A DNA stretch of 64,000 nt from Bacteroidales bacterium (GCA_017483575.1 JAFUWF010000018.1:1-64000), one strand, 5' to 3'. Numbered from the stretch's first letter, positions 7,692 to 20,136 are shown. Notes: generated by a model from the sequence alone, not told the origin. Numbers and translations: made by a program.

Positions 7692-7704
7692 AGTCGTTTC
7701 TTTT

Positions 7705-9555
7705 TTAAAGTTCGGCAATCATTTGGAGGGCTTCGTCGTAGATGGTTTGTTTCTGTGCTTCGGCATCGCCGGGGGCGAAACGGGCGAAGTCGACATCCTG
7801 GAGGACCTTCATGATGCGCTCCTGCTGGTCGGCGGGCACCTGCTTCTCGACGAGGCAGGCGCTGACGGAGTCGCGGTTGAGCTGCGAGAGCTCGATGTTG
7901 TACTTGTCGGAGAGGCAACCCCAGATGGCGCGATAGATTTCCTCGTAGAAGCGGTTGGTGTCGCCGGAGCCGAGGAAGGCGGAGGCTTTCTTGAGACGAC
8001 GTTGAGCCATGCGGGTGGCGCGGCGCATGCGGAGGCCGGCGATGTCTTGGTTGGCGAGCTGGCGGCGCTGGACAACCTTGACGACGACAAAGGTGAGGAT
8101 GACGATGAGGGCGAAGAGGATGTAGTAGATGGGGGAGGTTTTGCTCACGTCTTTGGCAGGAGAGAGATGGGTGATGGGGTGGATGTAGTTGATGTCGGAG
8201 TTGAGGAGCTGGACGTCGTCCTTGACGGCGACGGTGGCTTTGCCCTTCTCGACCTCGAGCTCCTGGGCGTCGACGGTCAGCGTGACATACTGGGCGGAGG
8301 AGGGGTCGAAGAAGACGAAGCGGTAGGCGGGGATGGTGTAGCGGCCCTGGCTGCGGGGGATGAGGACCCACTCGTAGGTGCGGGAGCCGGAGACGCCGTT
8401 GTCGCCCTTGGAGATGTTGTCCTCGATCTGGGGGTCGTAGACCTCGAAGGAGGCGGGGAACTGTGGAGAGGGAGGGGTGACGAGCATGAGGTTGCCGCGC
8501 CCTGAGATTGTGAGGCGATAGGAGACGGCTTCGTTGGCTTTGACTTTGTTGATGTTGAGGCCGCCTTTGACGGAGAAGTTGCCTACGGCGCCGCTGAAGT
8601 CGTCGGGGCCGGCGGGGAGCTTGCGGACGTTGACGGCGACGGGTTTGGTGTGGAGAGGATACTCGACGGCCTGAGCCATGTTGAAGAAGGGGTCGTCGAA
8701 GAGGTCGAGGATGGTGCCTGTGCGGCGGCGCGGGGCTTGGACCATGGCGAGGACGTTGAGGTCGAGGGGTTCGATGGTGAGCTTGCCGCTTTCCTGTGCG
8801 AAGAGGGCGCCTTTTCGGATTTCGGCCACCTGGTAGCGTTGGCCGTTGACGGTTTCCTCATATTGTTTTATCTGCTTGCCAGCGCTGAGGTCCTCGGCCC
8901 AGAAGCCTTTGTTGCCGGGGAGCTTGTCGATGCCCACCTGGCTGAGTGGCACCTGGGTGTAGACCTTATAGGTGATGATGACCTGCTCGCCCTGGTAGGG
9001 GGTGGTGTTGGAGACAGAGGCGCGGGCGAAGAGATTGGATTCGTTGATTTGAGAGGCTGGTTGCGGCTGCTGCGCCCAGGGGTCGTAGGCCTGGCGACGT
9101 TGCTGTTGTTGCTGTTGCTGCTGCTGACGCTGTTGCTGCTGCGCCTGGCTCATCTTCTCCACCTTGATGGAGAAGCTCTGCGAGGAGACGGTTTTGCCCC
9201 CGACGGTGCACGAGGCGGGGCCGATGGTGATGGTGCCCTCGACGTCGGCCAGGAGTCGGTAGGAGAAAGTGGTCTGCACACTCTGCGACCATTGGCCGTT
9301 GATGTTGGACATGGAGCTCTGGTGGCCGGTGTTGGGGCCGGAGCGGAGGGAGAAGCCCTTGAAGGAGGGGCCGCGGAAGTCGCGGGCGTTGTCGTTGACG
9401 ATGAAGGTGACGGTGAAGTTGTCGCCGACGTAGACGGACCTGGGGGCTTGGACGGTCATCTCCTGTCCAAAGGTGTGGGAAGACAAGAAAAACAAGAAAG
9501 ACAAAAGGATGGCCCCTTTGGAGCTTGCTGACATTATTGTTCTTATAATTTTCAT
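7705..9555 (-). CDS. batD: Aerotolerance protein BatD (oxygen tolerance family)
   Basis: 616 residues. It has a signal peptide (to SSHTFGQ), a large periplasmic part of Ig-like domains beginning VQAPRSVYVGDNFTVTFIVND, a membrane helix near residue 475 (IYYILFALIVILTFVVVKVV) and a cytoplasmic alpha-helical tail. This is the usual BatD plan. A glutamine-rich linker (about residues 139-160) is encoded by CTG/TTG triplets (9098-9147). The first 30 residues and their DNA closely match the leader of the gene at 12484-13431, which suggests copying of one leader. Start choice: ATG at 9555, with ATG at 9534 possible. Confidence 0.88.
   Translation of the reverse strand: MKIIRTIMSASSKGAILLSFLFFLSSHTFGQEMTVQAPRSVYVGDNFTVTFIVNDNARDFRGPSFKGFSLRSGPNTGHQSSMSNINGQWSQSVQTTFSYRLLADVEGTITIGPASCTVGGKTVSSQSFSIKVEKMSQAQQQQRQQQQQQQQQRRQAYDPWAQQPQPASQINESNLFARASVSNTTPYQGEQVIITYKVYTQVPLSQVGIDKLPGNKGFWAEDLSAGKQIKQYEETVNGQRYQVAEIRKGALFAQESGKLTIEPLDLNVLAMVQAPRRRTGTILDLFDDPFFNMAQAVEYPLHTKPVAVNVRKLPAGPDDFSGAVGNFSVKGGLNINKVKANEAVSYRLTISGRGNLMLVTPPSPQFPASFEVYDPQIEDNISKGDNGVSGSRTYEWVLIPRSQGRYTIPAYRFVFFDPSSAQYVTLTVDAQELEVEKGKATVAVKDDVQLLNSDINYIHPITHLSPAKDVSKTSPIYYILFALIVILTFVVVKVVQRRQLANQDIAGLRMRRATRMAQRRLKKASAFLGSGDTNRFYEEIYRAIWGCLSDKYNIELSQLNRDSVSACLVEKQVPADQQERIMKVLQDVDFARFAPGDAEAQKQTIYDEALQMIAEL
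9098..9147. repeat. Glutamine triplet repeat in batD
   Basis: A run of GTT/GCT/CTG triplets (CAG/CAA on the coding strand) encodes the poly-Gln linker of BatD. Likely a slippage-prone tract. Confidence 0.75.
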
Positions 9556-9591
9556 AATCCGATAAACTCTATAAACTCTACGACTCTACGG

Positions 9592-10416
9592 TTACCAGTC
9601 TTTGTCGCTGTGCTTGACGTTGCCGACCTGGAGTTTCTTGGTCTGGTCCTTGAGGCTCTGCTTCTCGTTGTTCTTCACAGCTTCCAGCATGCGTTCGGCA
9701 TCCTGCTTGCGTTGCTCCATGGGGTTGGGGCGTTTCTGCTGCTTCTGCTGCTGGTCCTCTTTGCCGTCGCCCTGGGGATTCTGCTGTTGCTGGTTCTGCT
9801 GGTTGTTTTTGTCCTGTTGGTCCTTGTTCTGCTGGTTCTGATTCTGTTGGTCCTGCTGATTCTGGTTCTGCTGGTTCTGCTGGTTCTGTTGGTTCTGCTG
9901 GTCCTGATTCTGCTGGTTCTGTTGGTTCTGCTGCTGTTGCTGCTGGGCTTGCTGAAGGAGACGTCGGGCATAGGCCAGGTTGTAGCGTGTGTCGTTGTTC
10001 TTGGGGTCGACCTTCAGGGCATCCTGATAGGACTGCACGGCCTGCTGGAAGAGCTGCATGCCCTGCTGCTGGTCCTCCATGCCGGCCTTGAGGTAGGCGT
10101 TGCCCTTGTTGTGGAGGGACTGCCAACGCTGGTGGTCGGAGAGGTTGGGAAGCTGGAGGGCTTGGTCGTAGTGGCGGACGGCCTCGTCGTATTTCTTCTG
10201 GCGGTAGAGGCTGTTGGCAAGGTTGTATTGTCCGCGGAAATCGAGGCTGTCGCTCTCGAGGGCGCGGCGGTAGTCGACTTCGGCCTTGTCGTATTTCGCG
10301 TTCTTGTAGTTGCGGTTGCCGTCGCGCAGCTGGTGGCGGTTGGCCTGGGCCTGCAGCGAGTTGAACATTGAAAACTGAAGGATGAAAGCGACAAGTATGA
10401 TCGGTGATTTTTTCAT
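9592..10416 (-). CDS. batC: Aerotolerance protein BatC (TPR, Gln/Asn-rich tail)
   Basis: 274 residues. A signal peptide (FILQFSMFNSLQAQ, itself heptad-like) precedes three TPR units: GNRNYKNAKYDKAEVDYRRAL, GQYNLANSLYRQKKYDEAVRHY and GNAYLKAGMEDQQQGMQLFQQA. A low-complexity tract of repeated QNQQ and NQQD follows (about residues 155-220), then a basic helical end containing NPMEQRKQDAERMLEAV. The C-terminal pattern is typical of BatC; the long Gln/Asn tract is encoded by a tandem 6-9 base repeat (9790-9950). It overlaps batB by four bases. Confidence 0.85.
   Translation of the reverse strand: MKKSPIILVAFILQFSMFNSLQAQANRHQLRDGNRNYKNAKYDKAEVDYRRALESDSLDFRGQYNLANSLYRQKKYDEAVRHYDQALQLPNLSDHQRWQSLHNKGNAYLKAGMEDQQQGMQLFQQAVQSYQDALKVDPKNNDTRYNLAYARRLLQQAQQQQQQNQQNQQNQDQQNQQNQQNQQNQNQQDQQNQNQQNKDQQDKNNQQNQQQQNPQGDGKEDQQQKQQKRPNPMEQRKQDAERMLEAVKNNEKQSLKDQTKKLQVGNVKHSDKDW
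9790..9950. repeat. Gln/Asn-coding tandem repeat in batC
   Basis: Degenerate CTGCTGGTT/CTGTTGGTT units, read on the minus strand as repeated NQQ triplets. About 160 bases long and probably length-variable between strains. Confidence 0.75.
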
Positions 10417-11471
10417 TTTTCTACCTCCTCTTCAAAGAGTTTCCATTTACGGTTGCGGCGCTCGAAAACCAGCACCTCGGCCAGCAGGCAGAGCAGGCCC
10501 GCGGCGAGGGGGTACATGTAGCGGCTCTCATAGGCGCTGAAGATGGCTTCTCCAAAGTCCTCTTTCTCCAGGCCTTCGATGAGCGAGGTGATTTTGCTCA
10601 GGCCGCTGGAGGCGTTGCTGGCGCGGACGTACTTGCCGTTGCCGGCAGAGGCGATGTCGCGCAGCATGTCCTCGTTGAGGTGCGTCATGATGATGCTGCC
10701 GTTGCGGTCGCGCTTGTAGTTGTTGGTGCGTCCGCGGGGATTGTATTCGGGGATGGGAGCGCCGTCGGGCAGGCCCATGCCGATGGTGCAGACGCGGACC
10801 CCTTGCTTGGCGGCCTCGCGTGCGGCTTCTACGGCATCGTCCTCATGGTTTTCGCCGTCGGAGATGACGATGATGGCGCGTCCTTTGTTGACCTCCCACG
10901 GGCGGTCGGGGTCGCCATAGCCGAAGGTCTCCATGCTCTTCTCGATGGCGTCGCCGATGGCTGTGCCCTGGGAGGCAATCATGTCGCAGGAGACCTGGTC
11001 GAGGAAGAGCTTGGTGGCGCTATAGTCGTTGGTGAGCGGCATCTGGATGAAGCTGGTGCCGGCATAGATGACCAGGCTCACGCGGTCGCCCGCGAGGGTG
11101 GACAAGAGGTTGGAGACCACCTTCTTGCTGCGCTCGAGGCGGTTGGGCTGAATGTCTTCGGCCATCATGCTGTTGGAGACATCGAGGCAGATGGCGAGGT
11201 CGCTGCCGGAACGTTTGCCTTTCTCGATTTTGGTGCCGAACTGGGGGTTGGCCAAGGCCACCACCAGCAGGGCCATGCCGAGCAGGACGAGGCCAGTCTT
11301 CACGGCCGGACGCCAATCGGAGCGGTCGGGAATGAGACGTCCGAACATCGACGGCTCGGCCCATTGCTCAAGCCGGCGTCGTTGCCGCCAGCCCATCACC
11401 CCCCACAGCACTCCTGCCAATCCCACGACGGCCAGCAGCCATAAATATTCTATATGTTCAAAATGAATCAT
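10413..11471 (-). CDS. batB: Aerotolerance protein BatB (von Willebrand A domain)
   Basis: 352 residues. An N-terminal membrane helix (LWLLAVVGLAGVLWGVMGW) and another near residue 60 (TGLVLLGMALLVVALA) precede a VWA domain with a MIDAS motif variant DVSNSM (ICLDVSNSMMAEDIQPNRLER) and IVISDGENHEDD. A C-terminal helix (YPLAAGLLCLLAEVLVF) follows. VWA proteins of this type bind partners through a metal ion, and MoxR ATPases are thought to remodel them. It is adjacent to its paralogue batA. Confidence 0.9.
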   Translation of the reverse strand: MIHFEHIEYLWLLAVVGLAGVLWGVMGWRQRRRLEQWAEPSMFGRLIPDRSDWRPAVKTGLVLLGMALLVVALANPQFGTKIEKGKRSGSDLAICLDVSNSMMAEDIQPNRLERSKKVVSNLLSTLAGDRVSLVIYAGTSFIQMPLTNDYSATKLFLDQVSCDMIASQGTAIGDAIEKSMETFGYGDPDRPWEVNKGRAIIVISDGENHEDDAVEAAREAAKQGVRVCTIGMGLPDGAPIPEYNPRGRTNNYKRDRNGSIIMTHLNEDMLRDIASAGNGKYVRASNASSGLSKITSLIEGLEKEDFGEAIFSAYESRYMYPLAAGLLCLLAEVLVFERRNRKWKLFEEEVEK

Positions 11472-11498
11472 GATTCAATAGTTCTTAACATATAACTC

Positions 11499-12483
<985 letters not shown>

Positions 12484-12491
<8 letters not shown>

Positions 12492-13431
12492 CCTTGACCT
12501 CCTTTGTTTCGGGTGCCTTTGTTTCGGTAGAGGGTTCGGCGGGCTTCACCAGGAGCCACAACTCCTTGACGAACTGCACGGCCTCGCTCATGGAGCGGTC
12601 GTGCTCGTGCGGCAGGGGTTCGCTCTTGGCGAATTTCACGAGGTCGGCGGTAGTAAAGATGATACGCAGCCTGTCGCTCAGCGTTTTCCACTCAGCGCTT
12701 TCCGCTTTCCAATCTCCATTCGCCATGGCCTCTACCGTTTCGTCGCTGGTCATCTCAGTGGCGTGGATGCCGGTGGCCTCTTCGATGAAGATGCGCACGG
12801 TGTCGGTCAGCTCGGTATGATAGTCCTTGACTTTGCCGGCTTGCCACATCTGGCGCTGGCGCAGTTCCTCCAGACGGTCGAGGGCGCGCTCTTCGGGAGT
12901 GCGGGTGTCGACGGGGATGTTGGAGAACCAGTCGCTTACCTTGCCGCTCTTCCATTTCTTCCAGAACCACCATCCTGCAAGGGCGAGAGCGATGATGGCC
13001 AGGCCCAGCAGAATCCAGCGGAAAATCTCCCAGAAGGTGTAGGGCACTTTCTCTATCGGGGCGATGTCGCGAATCTCGGCCGAGGTGGTGTCCACATCGA
13101 CATCCAGCACCGTCAGCTGCAGCGAGTCGTCGGGGCTCAGCTTCACGTAGTGCACCCCCGGTTCAAAACTTGTCAGGGTGGTGAGCTGCGTGTGCTTGGC
13201 GGTGTCGAACTCCTGGCAGAGGGCCACGATACCGTTCTGTGACAGCTGGTCGGTCGAGGGGTAGGTGTGGGCGCGCTGTATACTCAGCGTTGTCTGGTCG
13301 CCCAGGAGGATGGTGTCGGCGCTCAGCCGAGCCACCGCCTGGCCATGGGCGTGGGAAGACAAGAGAAACAAGAAGGACAAAAGGAATGTCCCTTTTGCGC
13401 TTGCCGTCATCAATGTCCTCATTATGTTCAT
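12484..13431 (-). CDS. Bat-operon exported membrane protein (orf between DUF58 and batA)
   Basis: 315 residues from the ATG at 13431. A signal peptide (FLLSFLFLLSSHAHGQ) precedes a periplasmic domain, then one membrane helix near residue 155 (ILLGLAIIALALAGWWFWKKW) and a cytoplasmic helical domain (EERALDRLEELRQRQMWQAG, DYHTELTDTVRIFIEEATGI). The position and layout resemble the DUF4381-like protein found between DUF58 and batA in Bacteroidales. Its leader is nearly the same as that of BatD. Residues NGDWKAESAEWKTLSD near 220 are encoded by a heptad array at 12675-12720. Confidence 0.7.
12675..12720. repeat. Heptad array within the Bat-operon orf
   Basis: Coding-strand heptads ATTGGAA, AGCGGAA, AGCGCTG, AGTGGAA, AACGCTG. 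They resemble the AGTGGAG/AACGGAG arrays in polA and the 3140-4480 lipoprotein, and are read in frame as DWKAESAEWKTLS. Confidence 0.6.
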
Positions 13432-13465
13432 GGTACAATAACTCTTAACTTTAAACACTAAACTC

Positions 13466-14328
13466 TTAGCTGCGACGTGCCAGCAGACCTTTGAGGGGTT
13501 TGACGAAGTCCTCGCCAGTCCAAAGGGTGGCCATGTCGATACCGTAGCGCTTCATGGTGGTCTCCACCTGCCGTTCGTGCTCGGCGTAGCGTGCGTCGGC
13601 CATGCGGCGTACTGCCGGCGAGCCGGTATCTATCCACACGGTGCGGGAGCTTTCGGGGTCGTAGAACTTCACCATGCCGAGGTTCATCAGTTCCTTCTCG
13701 CGTTTGTCGGCCAGACGGAGGGCCACCAGGTCGTGTTTGCCTGCCACGAGCTTCAAGGCGTCGGTCCAACCGGTATCGTAGAAGTCGCTCAGCAGGAAGG
13801 TGGTACAGCGTTTTTTGATAGCGTTGCTGAAGTAGCGCAGGGCCTCGCCGATGTCGGTGCCGTTGCTTTCGGGGCGGAAGGTGATGAGCTCGCGGATGAT
13901 GCGTAGGATGTGTGTGCGTCCTTTCTTGGGCGGAATGAACTTCTCGATACGGTCGCTGAAGAGGATCATGCCCACTTTGTCGTTGTTGGCTATGGCGCTG
14001 AAAGCCAGCGTGGCGGCGACCTCGGCTGCCAGTTCTTCCTTGAACTGTCCCTGGGTGCCGAAACGACCGCTTCCGCTCACGTCCACCAGCAGCATAACGG
14101 TCAGTTCGCGTTCCTCCTCGAAAACCTTCACGTAGGGATGCGCCAAACGTGCGGTGACGTTCCAGTCGATGCTGCGCACGTCGTCGCCGTACTGGTATTC
14201 GCGCACTTCGCTGAAGACCATGCCGCGACCCTTGAAGGCCGAGTGGTACTCGCCGCTGAACATCTGCTGGCTTAGCCCTCGCGCCTTGATTTCAATCTTG
14301 CGGACTTTCTTTATTATGGATTCATCCA

Positions 14329-14329
<1 letters not shown>
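13466..14329 (-). CDS. DUF58 family protein of the Bat operon
   Basis: 287 residues. The DUF58 signature is seen: FSGEYHSAFKGRGMVFSEVR, then YQYGDDVRSIDWNVTARL, then VMLLVDVSGSGRFGT, a VWA-like strand with a partial MIDAS. DUF58 proteins are regular partners of MoxR ATPases in gene clusters. The start codon shares one base with the moxR stop (TGATG), so translation is coupled. It is soluble, without membrane segments. Confidence 0.9.
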
Positions 14330-15333
<1,004 letters not shown>

Positions 15334-15514
15334 AAGTTAAACTATATTCTTTATTTTTTTTATCTTTGTCTGCCCCTAGTAACTCAAAAAAAAACTTTTT
15401 ATTGCACAATTAATATTTTTTATGTTTTGGATGTACATCGCGGAGAGAAGGCACCCTGAAGAAAAGTTTTTTTAAAAAATTGAAATGTTTTTATTATATA
15501 TTTGAAAAAATGTG

Positions 15515-15522
15515 TATCTTTG
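15515..15522 (+). promoter_or_regulatory. Putative -7 box of the T9SS cargo gene
   Basis: TATCTTTG lies 53 bases before the ATG at 15576 in an AT-rich leader. No TTTG stands at the standard distance. A second TATCTTTG occurs at 15361-15368 on the same strand. Confidence 0.5.
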
Positions 15523-15575
15523 TACATTAATTATGAAATGAGAAAATAAAATATCTAATTAATTATTAATATCTT

Positions 15576-18500
15576 ATGAAAAGAAACAAAGTACTTCTCG
15601 GCTTGTATGTAGGCCTATTGACTTTGGCCGGAGGCGTTGCGAACGCCCAAACTGGCAGCTTTTATGAAATCGGACCCGATAATATCGGGGGCGAGGTTTC
15701 GAGCATCGTGGTCGACCGTCTGGACACAAGCCGCAACACGCTCTATGCAGGTGCCGCCACAGGTGGCCTTTTCCTGAAATCCGAGAGCGTCGAGATTCTC
15801 CGCAACCTCTACAACACCCTTGGCGTGGGCGACTCCGCAGCGGCAGTCCTCTCCGCCAACACCGACATTTGGCACCATGTGCCTTACAAGGTCAACGGCA
15901 AAGAGATTTCCCTCCCCATCAGCTGCATGGCCCAGGGTCCCACAGGAGAACTTTTCATCGGTACCGGTAGCGACGACTACGCCTACGGCACCACCTACAC
16001 CCCCATGTCGCGCAAGGGTATGGGCCTCTACCGCTTCCTTCCCACGACGGGCCAGTTCGTGCTTGTGCCCAACACCAGCGACAGCAACTTCAGTGTCATC
16101 AACTGCATAGAGACCTTCTATGACGGTTCCGCCCTCTACCTGTATGTGGGTACGAACAAGGGTCTCTACCGTTGGTTGGTGTTCGACGGCAGCGACAACT
16201 GGAACGCCACTCCGACGGCCGTCTTTGCCGGCCGCGTGGACGAGATTGTCATCTCGCGTCCCAACCACACCGCTTTCTTCAGCAGCGGCAACCAGCTCTA
16301 TCGCATCGGTGACATCACCGCCACCCCTGCCAACCTGCGTGCCACCAATATCTCGTCAACCAACTCGGCCTTTGGCGGTTCCAACACTGCCATCAAGCTG
16401 GCCATCTCGCAGACCGACACTTCCTACCTCTACGCCATGGTCATCAATCAGGTTGGTCTTATGGATGCCCTTTACATGACCAACAACGAGCAGACCTGGA
16501 CAACCCTCACCACCACGACCGTGATGCCCTTGACCTACAACAACGGTAAGTTCTGCGGCGCCATTGCCGTCGACCCCGGCTATCCCCGTCGCGTCATCAT
16601 CGGCGGTACCAATGTGCTTGTCGGCGAAGGCTACACCGAGGGCTCCTACTACCAGTGGACCACCAACTCCGCCAGCGAGTATGAACTCAACTTCGGCGAC
16701 TACATGGGCACCGTGTTCGGCAACACTAGTTTCATCCACTCCGGTATCCATCAGATTATCCCCGTCTATCATGTGGACGGCGAGAATGCCTACCACACGG
16801 TCTTCTTTGCCACCGATGGCGGTGTGTATTCCTCCAAGTTCTATGGTCGCGATGGTTTCGACACCATCCAGAGTGTCAACCGAGGTCTGAACAACCTCCA
16901 GATCAACGGCCTCGCCGTCTGCCCCGACGGAACCCTCGTGATGGGTGCCAACAACAACGCCTGCCCTGTCGTCGAGACGCACCTCAGCCATTTCGGTGGC
17001 AATGCCGAAATCTCGTGGTACGACAACGGTAAGCTCGGCAACCTCAACCACAACGCCAACATCATCTGGAACGGCAATGGCGGCGCTGTGGCAGCCTCCA
17101 AGTTCCAGCAGGTATGGCCCAGCAAGCGCCGCACCATTTTCACCACCTCCGATCGCTCTCCCATCGGCCGTACCTATGCCGATTACCTCGACTACACCAA
17201 CGCCACCACATGGACCGCAGGTGAGGGTATCACCACCAGAATGATTTCCACCGGCGCCACCATCGGCTCCCTCTCCCTGTGGGAAACCGAGAACAACACC
17301 TATGCCAACCGCTATGTGACAATGGGTGTTGACACCCTCGGCTACATTCTCCGTCCCAACAACGGTGGATGGGACACCATGTGGGTCAACGATACCGCCT
17401 ACGGCAACAATCGTGGCAGCAAGTTCCAGATTCGTCGTGGCGACAAGGCCATTTTCTACAGCCGTGGCAGCGCCGACTATCCTTTCGAGTACATCTTCAC
17501 CAGCAACCAGACCGCTAAGGACTCCGTCACCGTGATGAACCCCCTCCAGGCCCGTATGCTCTTCATCGGCGAGCAGAACCCTGCCACGATTACCGGTATG
17601 GGTGGCAACGCAGTCCCCACCACCGCCGTCTGGTATGCTTGGGATCCTACCGACTTCACCAAAGTGTATGATGCCACCGAGTATTCCTCCCACGTCTACG
17701 ACAATCTTCTCTTCTGGTCTCCCATCTTTGCCATCAGCCATCAGGCGAATACCGAGGCCGCGAACCTCTATCCCCGTCAGGCCATCTTCAGCAACGATGG
17801 TAAGCACGTCTTCATTTCTGTATATGATGTCGCCAACCACCGTTCGATGATTGTCCGTGTCGATGGTTTCGAGAACATCGACTTCAGCATGGACAACTAC
17901 AACCTCTCCGAGGCCCTGCTCTATTCCAACACCAGCCCCGTGCTCTTCAAGGACACTCTGGAGTACAACGGTTCCATTTGGCTGCCCCGTTCCGTCAGCA
18001 ATATGTACTATGACGGCCGCAACGGTGCCGACCGTCTGGTGCTGACCTTCGAGGACTTCTCCGATGCCATGGCCAATGTTGCCATCGTCAACAACGCCTG
18101 TGGCAACATGACCCTCAGCCAGAAACCCCTCACCGACGCCACCCTGCCCGCCTACACCGCCATCGTCGAACAGTCCACCGGCAAGATCTATGTCGGTACC
18201 GACGACGGCGTCTTCGTCGAGAACGGCAACAGCTGGAGCGCTTACAACGACCTGAGCGGTGTGCCCGTGACCAAGATCATCCAGCAGACCGACAACCTGC
18301 CCATCCGTCGCAACCTCACTCACACTGCTATTACCGCCAACAACTACGTGTTTGCCAAGACCAAATGGCCGGGCGCCATCTACTTCGGCACCTATGGCCG
18401 CGGTGTCTTCATGGACATGCAGTACGTTACCGACACCACCAACGAGGTGGTCGACTCCGTCGAGTACGAGCCCGTTGGCATCCCCACCGTGTACAGCACC

Positions 18501-18758
18501 GGTATGAACAGCGTCAAACTTGTCCCGAACCCCGTCTACAATGAGACCAGCCTGGCCATCAACGCCCGTGTCGCCGGCAACGCCGTCGTCCGCGTCTACG
18601 ACCTCAACGGCCGCATGGTGATGGACCGCAACCTCGGCTACGTGGCCGAAGGCGAGCACAGCTACACCCTCGACTGCTCCGGCATGAACAAGGGCATGTA
18701 CCTGGTCAACGTCATCATCGGTGGATACACTTCCGCCGTCAAGATGGTTGTTCGCTAA
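15576..18758 (+). CDS. Large secreted beta-propeller-like protein with T9SS sorting domain
   Basis: 1060 residues. The signal peptide MKRNKVLLGLYVGLLTLAGG ends NAQ. The body has repeated short motifs of the BNR/sortilin propeller type (TLYAGAATGGLF, ELFIGTGSDDY, LYLYVGTNKGLYRW, KIYVGTDDGVFV, FGTYGRGVFMD), suggesting one or two seven-bladed propellers. The last 80 residues are a type A sorting domain: VKLVPNPVYNETSLAI, VVRVYDLNGRMV, GMYLVNVIIGGYTSAVKMVV. It should be exported by Sec, then crossed over the outer membrane by T9SS, with the tail removed. Substrate unknown. It has its own terminator and is monocistronic. Confidence 0.88.
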   Translation: MKRNKVLLGLYVGLLTLAGGVANAQTGSFYEIGPDNIGGEVSSIVVDRLDTSRNTLYAGAATGGLFLKSESVEILRNLYNTLGVGDSAAAVLSANTDIWHHVPYKVNGKEISLPISCMAQGPTGELFIGTGSDDYAYGTTYTPMSRKGMGLYRFLPTTGQFVLVPNTSDSNFSVINCIETFYDGSALYLYVGTNKGLYRWLVFDGSDNWNATPTAVFAGRVDEIVISRPNHTAFFSSGNQLYRIGDITATPANLRATNISSTNSAFGGSNTAIKLAISQTDTSYLYAMVINQVGLMDALYMTNNEQTWTTLTTTTVMPLTYNNGKFCGAIAVDPGYPRRVIIGGTNVLVGEGYTEGSYYQWTTNSASEYELNFGDYMGTVFGNTSFIHSGIHQIIPVYHVDGENAYHTVFFATDGGVYSSKFYGRDGFDTIQSVNRGLNNLQINGLAVCPDGTLVMGANNNACPVVETHLSHFGGNAEISWYDNGKLGNLNHNANIIWNGNGGAVAASKFQQVWPSKRRTIFTTSDRSPIGRTYADYLDYTNATTWTAGEGITTRMISTGATIGSLSLWETENNTYANRYVTMGVDTLGYILRPNNGGWDTMWVNDTAYGNNRGSKFQIRRGDKAIFYSRGSADYPFEYIFTSNQTAKDSVTVMNPLQARMLFIGEQNPATITGMGGNAVPTTAVWYAWDPTDFTKVYDATEYSSHVYDNLLFWSPIFAISHQANTEAANLYPRQAIFSNDGKHVFISVYDVANHRSMIVRVDGFENIDFSMDNYNLSEALLYSNTSPVLFKDTLEYNGSIWLPRSVSNMYYDGRNGADRLVLTFEDFSDAMANVAIVNNACGNMTLSQKPLTDATLPAYTAIVEQSTGKIYVGTDDGVFVENGNSWSAYNDLSGVPVTKIIQQTDNLPIRRNLTHTAITANNYVFAKTKWPGAIYFGTYGRGVFMDMQYVTDTTNEVVDSVEYEPVGIPTVYSTGMNSVKLVPNPVYNETSLAINARVAGNAVVRVYDLNGRMVMDRNLGYVAEGEHSYTLDCSGMNKGMYLVNVIIGGYTSAVKMVVR

Positions 18759-18771
18759 AAGGGCGTAGAAC

Positions 18772-18809
18772 AAAAAAAGAGGTACCGCCCACGGCAGTAC
18801 CTCTTTTTT
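18772..18809 (+). terminator. Rho-independent terminator of the T9SS cargo gene
   Basis: AGAGGTACCGCC (18778-18789) pairs with GGCAGTACCTCT (18793-18804), with one G-T pair and a three-base loop, followed by TTTTT. A preceding A run makes it potentially bidirectional. Confidence 0.88.
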
Positions 18810-18854
18810 ATTAAATAAATATGTATTCATAAATTATATTATATATAACATTCG

Positions 18855-20132
18855 ATGGACAAAAACCTAGTAGAAGAACTGAAATGGCGTGGAATGATCC
18901 ACGACATGATGCCCGGAACCGAAGAGCAACTCATCAAAGAGGTCACCACCGCCTATGTGGGTATCGACCCCACGGCCGACTCGCTGCACATCGGTCACCT
19001 CGTCTCCATCATGCTCCTGAAGCACCTCCAGATGGCGGGCCACAAGCCCCTGGCCGTCGTGGGCGGCGCCACCGGCATGATCGGCGACCCCTCCTTCAAG
19101 GCTGCCGAGCGCAAACTGCTCACCCCCGAGGAAATCCAGCACAACGTGCAATGCATCCGCCATCAGCTGGAGCGCTTCCTGGACTTCGACAACCCCGTCA
19201 ACGGCGCCGAAATCCTCAACAACTACGACTGGATGAAGGACTACCTCTTCCTCGATTTCATCCGCGATGTGGGCAAGCACATCACCGTCAACTACATGAT
19301 GACCAAGGACAGCGTGAAGAAACGTATGGAGACCGGCATCTCGTTCACCGAGTTCAGCTACCAGCTCCTGCAGGGCTACGACTTCCTGACCCTCTACCGC
19401 ACCAAGGGCTGCAAGCTGCAAATGGGCGGTAGCGACCAGTGGGGCAACATCACCACCGGCACCGAACTCATCCGCCGCATGGAAGGCGGCGAGGCTTTCG
19501 CCCTGACCTGCCCGCTCATCACCAAGGCCGACGGCACCAAGTTCGGCAAGACCGAGGGCGGCAACGTATGGCTCGACCCCGAGAAGACCTCCCCCTACAA
19601 GTTCTACCAGTTCTGGCTCAATTGCTCCGACGTCGACACCGCCAAGTACATCCGCATCTTCACCCTCTTCGGCAAGGAGGAAATCGACGCCCTGGAGAAG
19701 CAGCACGCCGAGGCCCCCGAGCAGCGTATCCTGCAGAAAGCTCTGGCCAAGGACATTACCATTCGCGTACACGGCGAGGAGGCCTACAACACCGCCATCG
19801 CCGCCAGCGAGCTGCTCTTCGGTAAGGCTACAACGGAGCAACTCAACTCGCTCGACCGCAATACGCTCATGAGTGTCTTCGACGGCGTGCCGCAGTACAC
19901 GGTCAGCCGCTCCGCCATCGAGGCCGGTGCCTCGCTGGTGGACCTCGCCGCCGAGGTGGGCATGTTCGCCAGCAAGGGCGAAATCCGCCGAGAGCTGAAG
20001 CAGAACTCCATCTCTGTCAACAAGCAGAAGGTGGCCGAAGGCTGCACCCTCACCGCGCAGGACATCCTCGCCTCCGGCTGCATCCTCGTCCAGAAAGGCA
20101 AGAAAAACTACTACCTCCTCAACGTGGAGTAA
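18855..20132 (+). CDS. tyrS: Tyrosyl-tRNA synthetase
   Basis: 425 residues, normal for TyrS. It charges tRNA-Tyr. The class I HIGH motif is in [12 protein letters not shown], the KMSKS equivalent is KFGKTEGG, and tyrosine pocket residues lie in [21 protein letters not shown] and [18 protein letters not shown]-terminal S4 RNA-binding domain follows ([19 protein letters not shown]). It is transcribed alone, and a strong palindrome follows the stop codon by four bases. Confidence 0.96.
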   Translation: MDKNLVEELKWRGMIHDMMPGTEEQLIKEVTTAYVGIDPTADSLHIGHLVSIMLLKHLQMAGHKPLAVVGGATGMIGDPSFKAAERKLLTPEEIQHNVQCIRHQLERFLDFDNPVNGAEILNNYDWMKDYLFLDFIRDVGKHITVNYMMTKDSVKKRMETGISFTEFSYQLLQGYDFLTLYRTKGCKLQMGGSDQWGNITTGTELIRRMEGGEAFALTCPLITKADGTKFGKTEGGNVWLDPEKTSPYKFYQFWLNCSDVDTAKYIRIFTLFGKEEIDALEKQHAEAPEQRILQKALAKDITIRVHGEEAYNTAIAASELLFGKATTEQLNSLDRNTLMSVFDGVPQYTVSRSAIEAGASLVDLAAEVGMFASKGEIRRELKQNSISVNKQKVAEGCTLTAQDILASGCILVQKGKKNYYLLNVE

Positions 20133-20136
20133 TTAT

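Noticed and set aside
9592-9950. BatC Gln/Asn tract as a sequencing or assembly artefact.
   Set aside because: The frame stays open throughout and continues into a family-typical C-terminus, and Gln-rich tails occur in BatC proteins.
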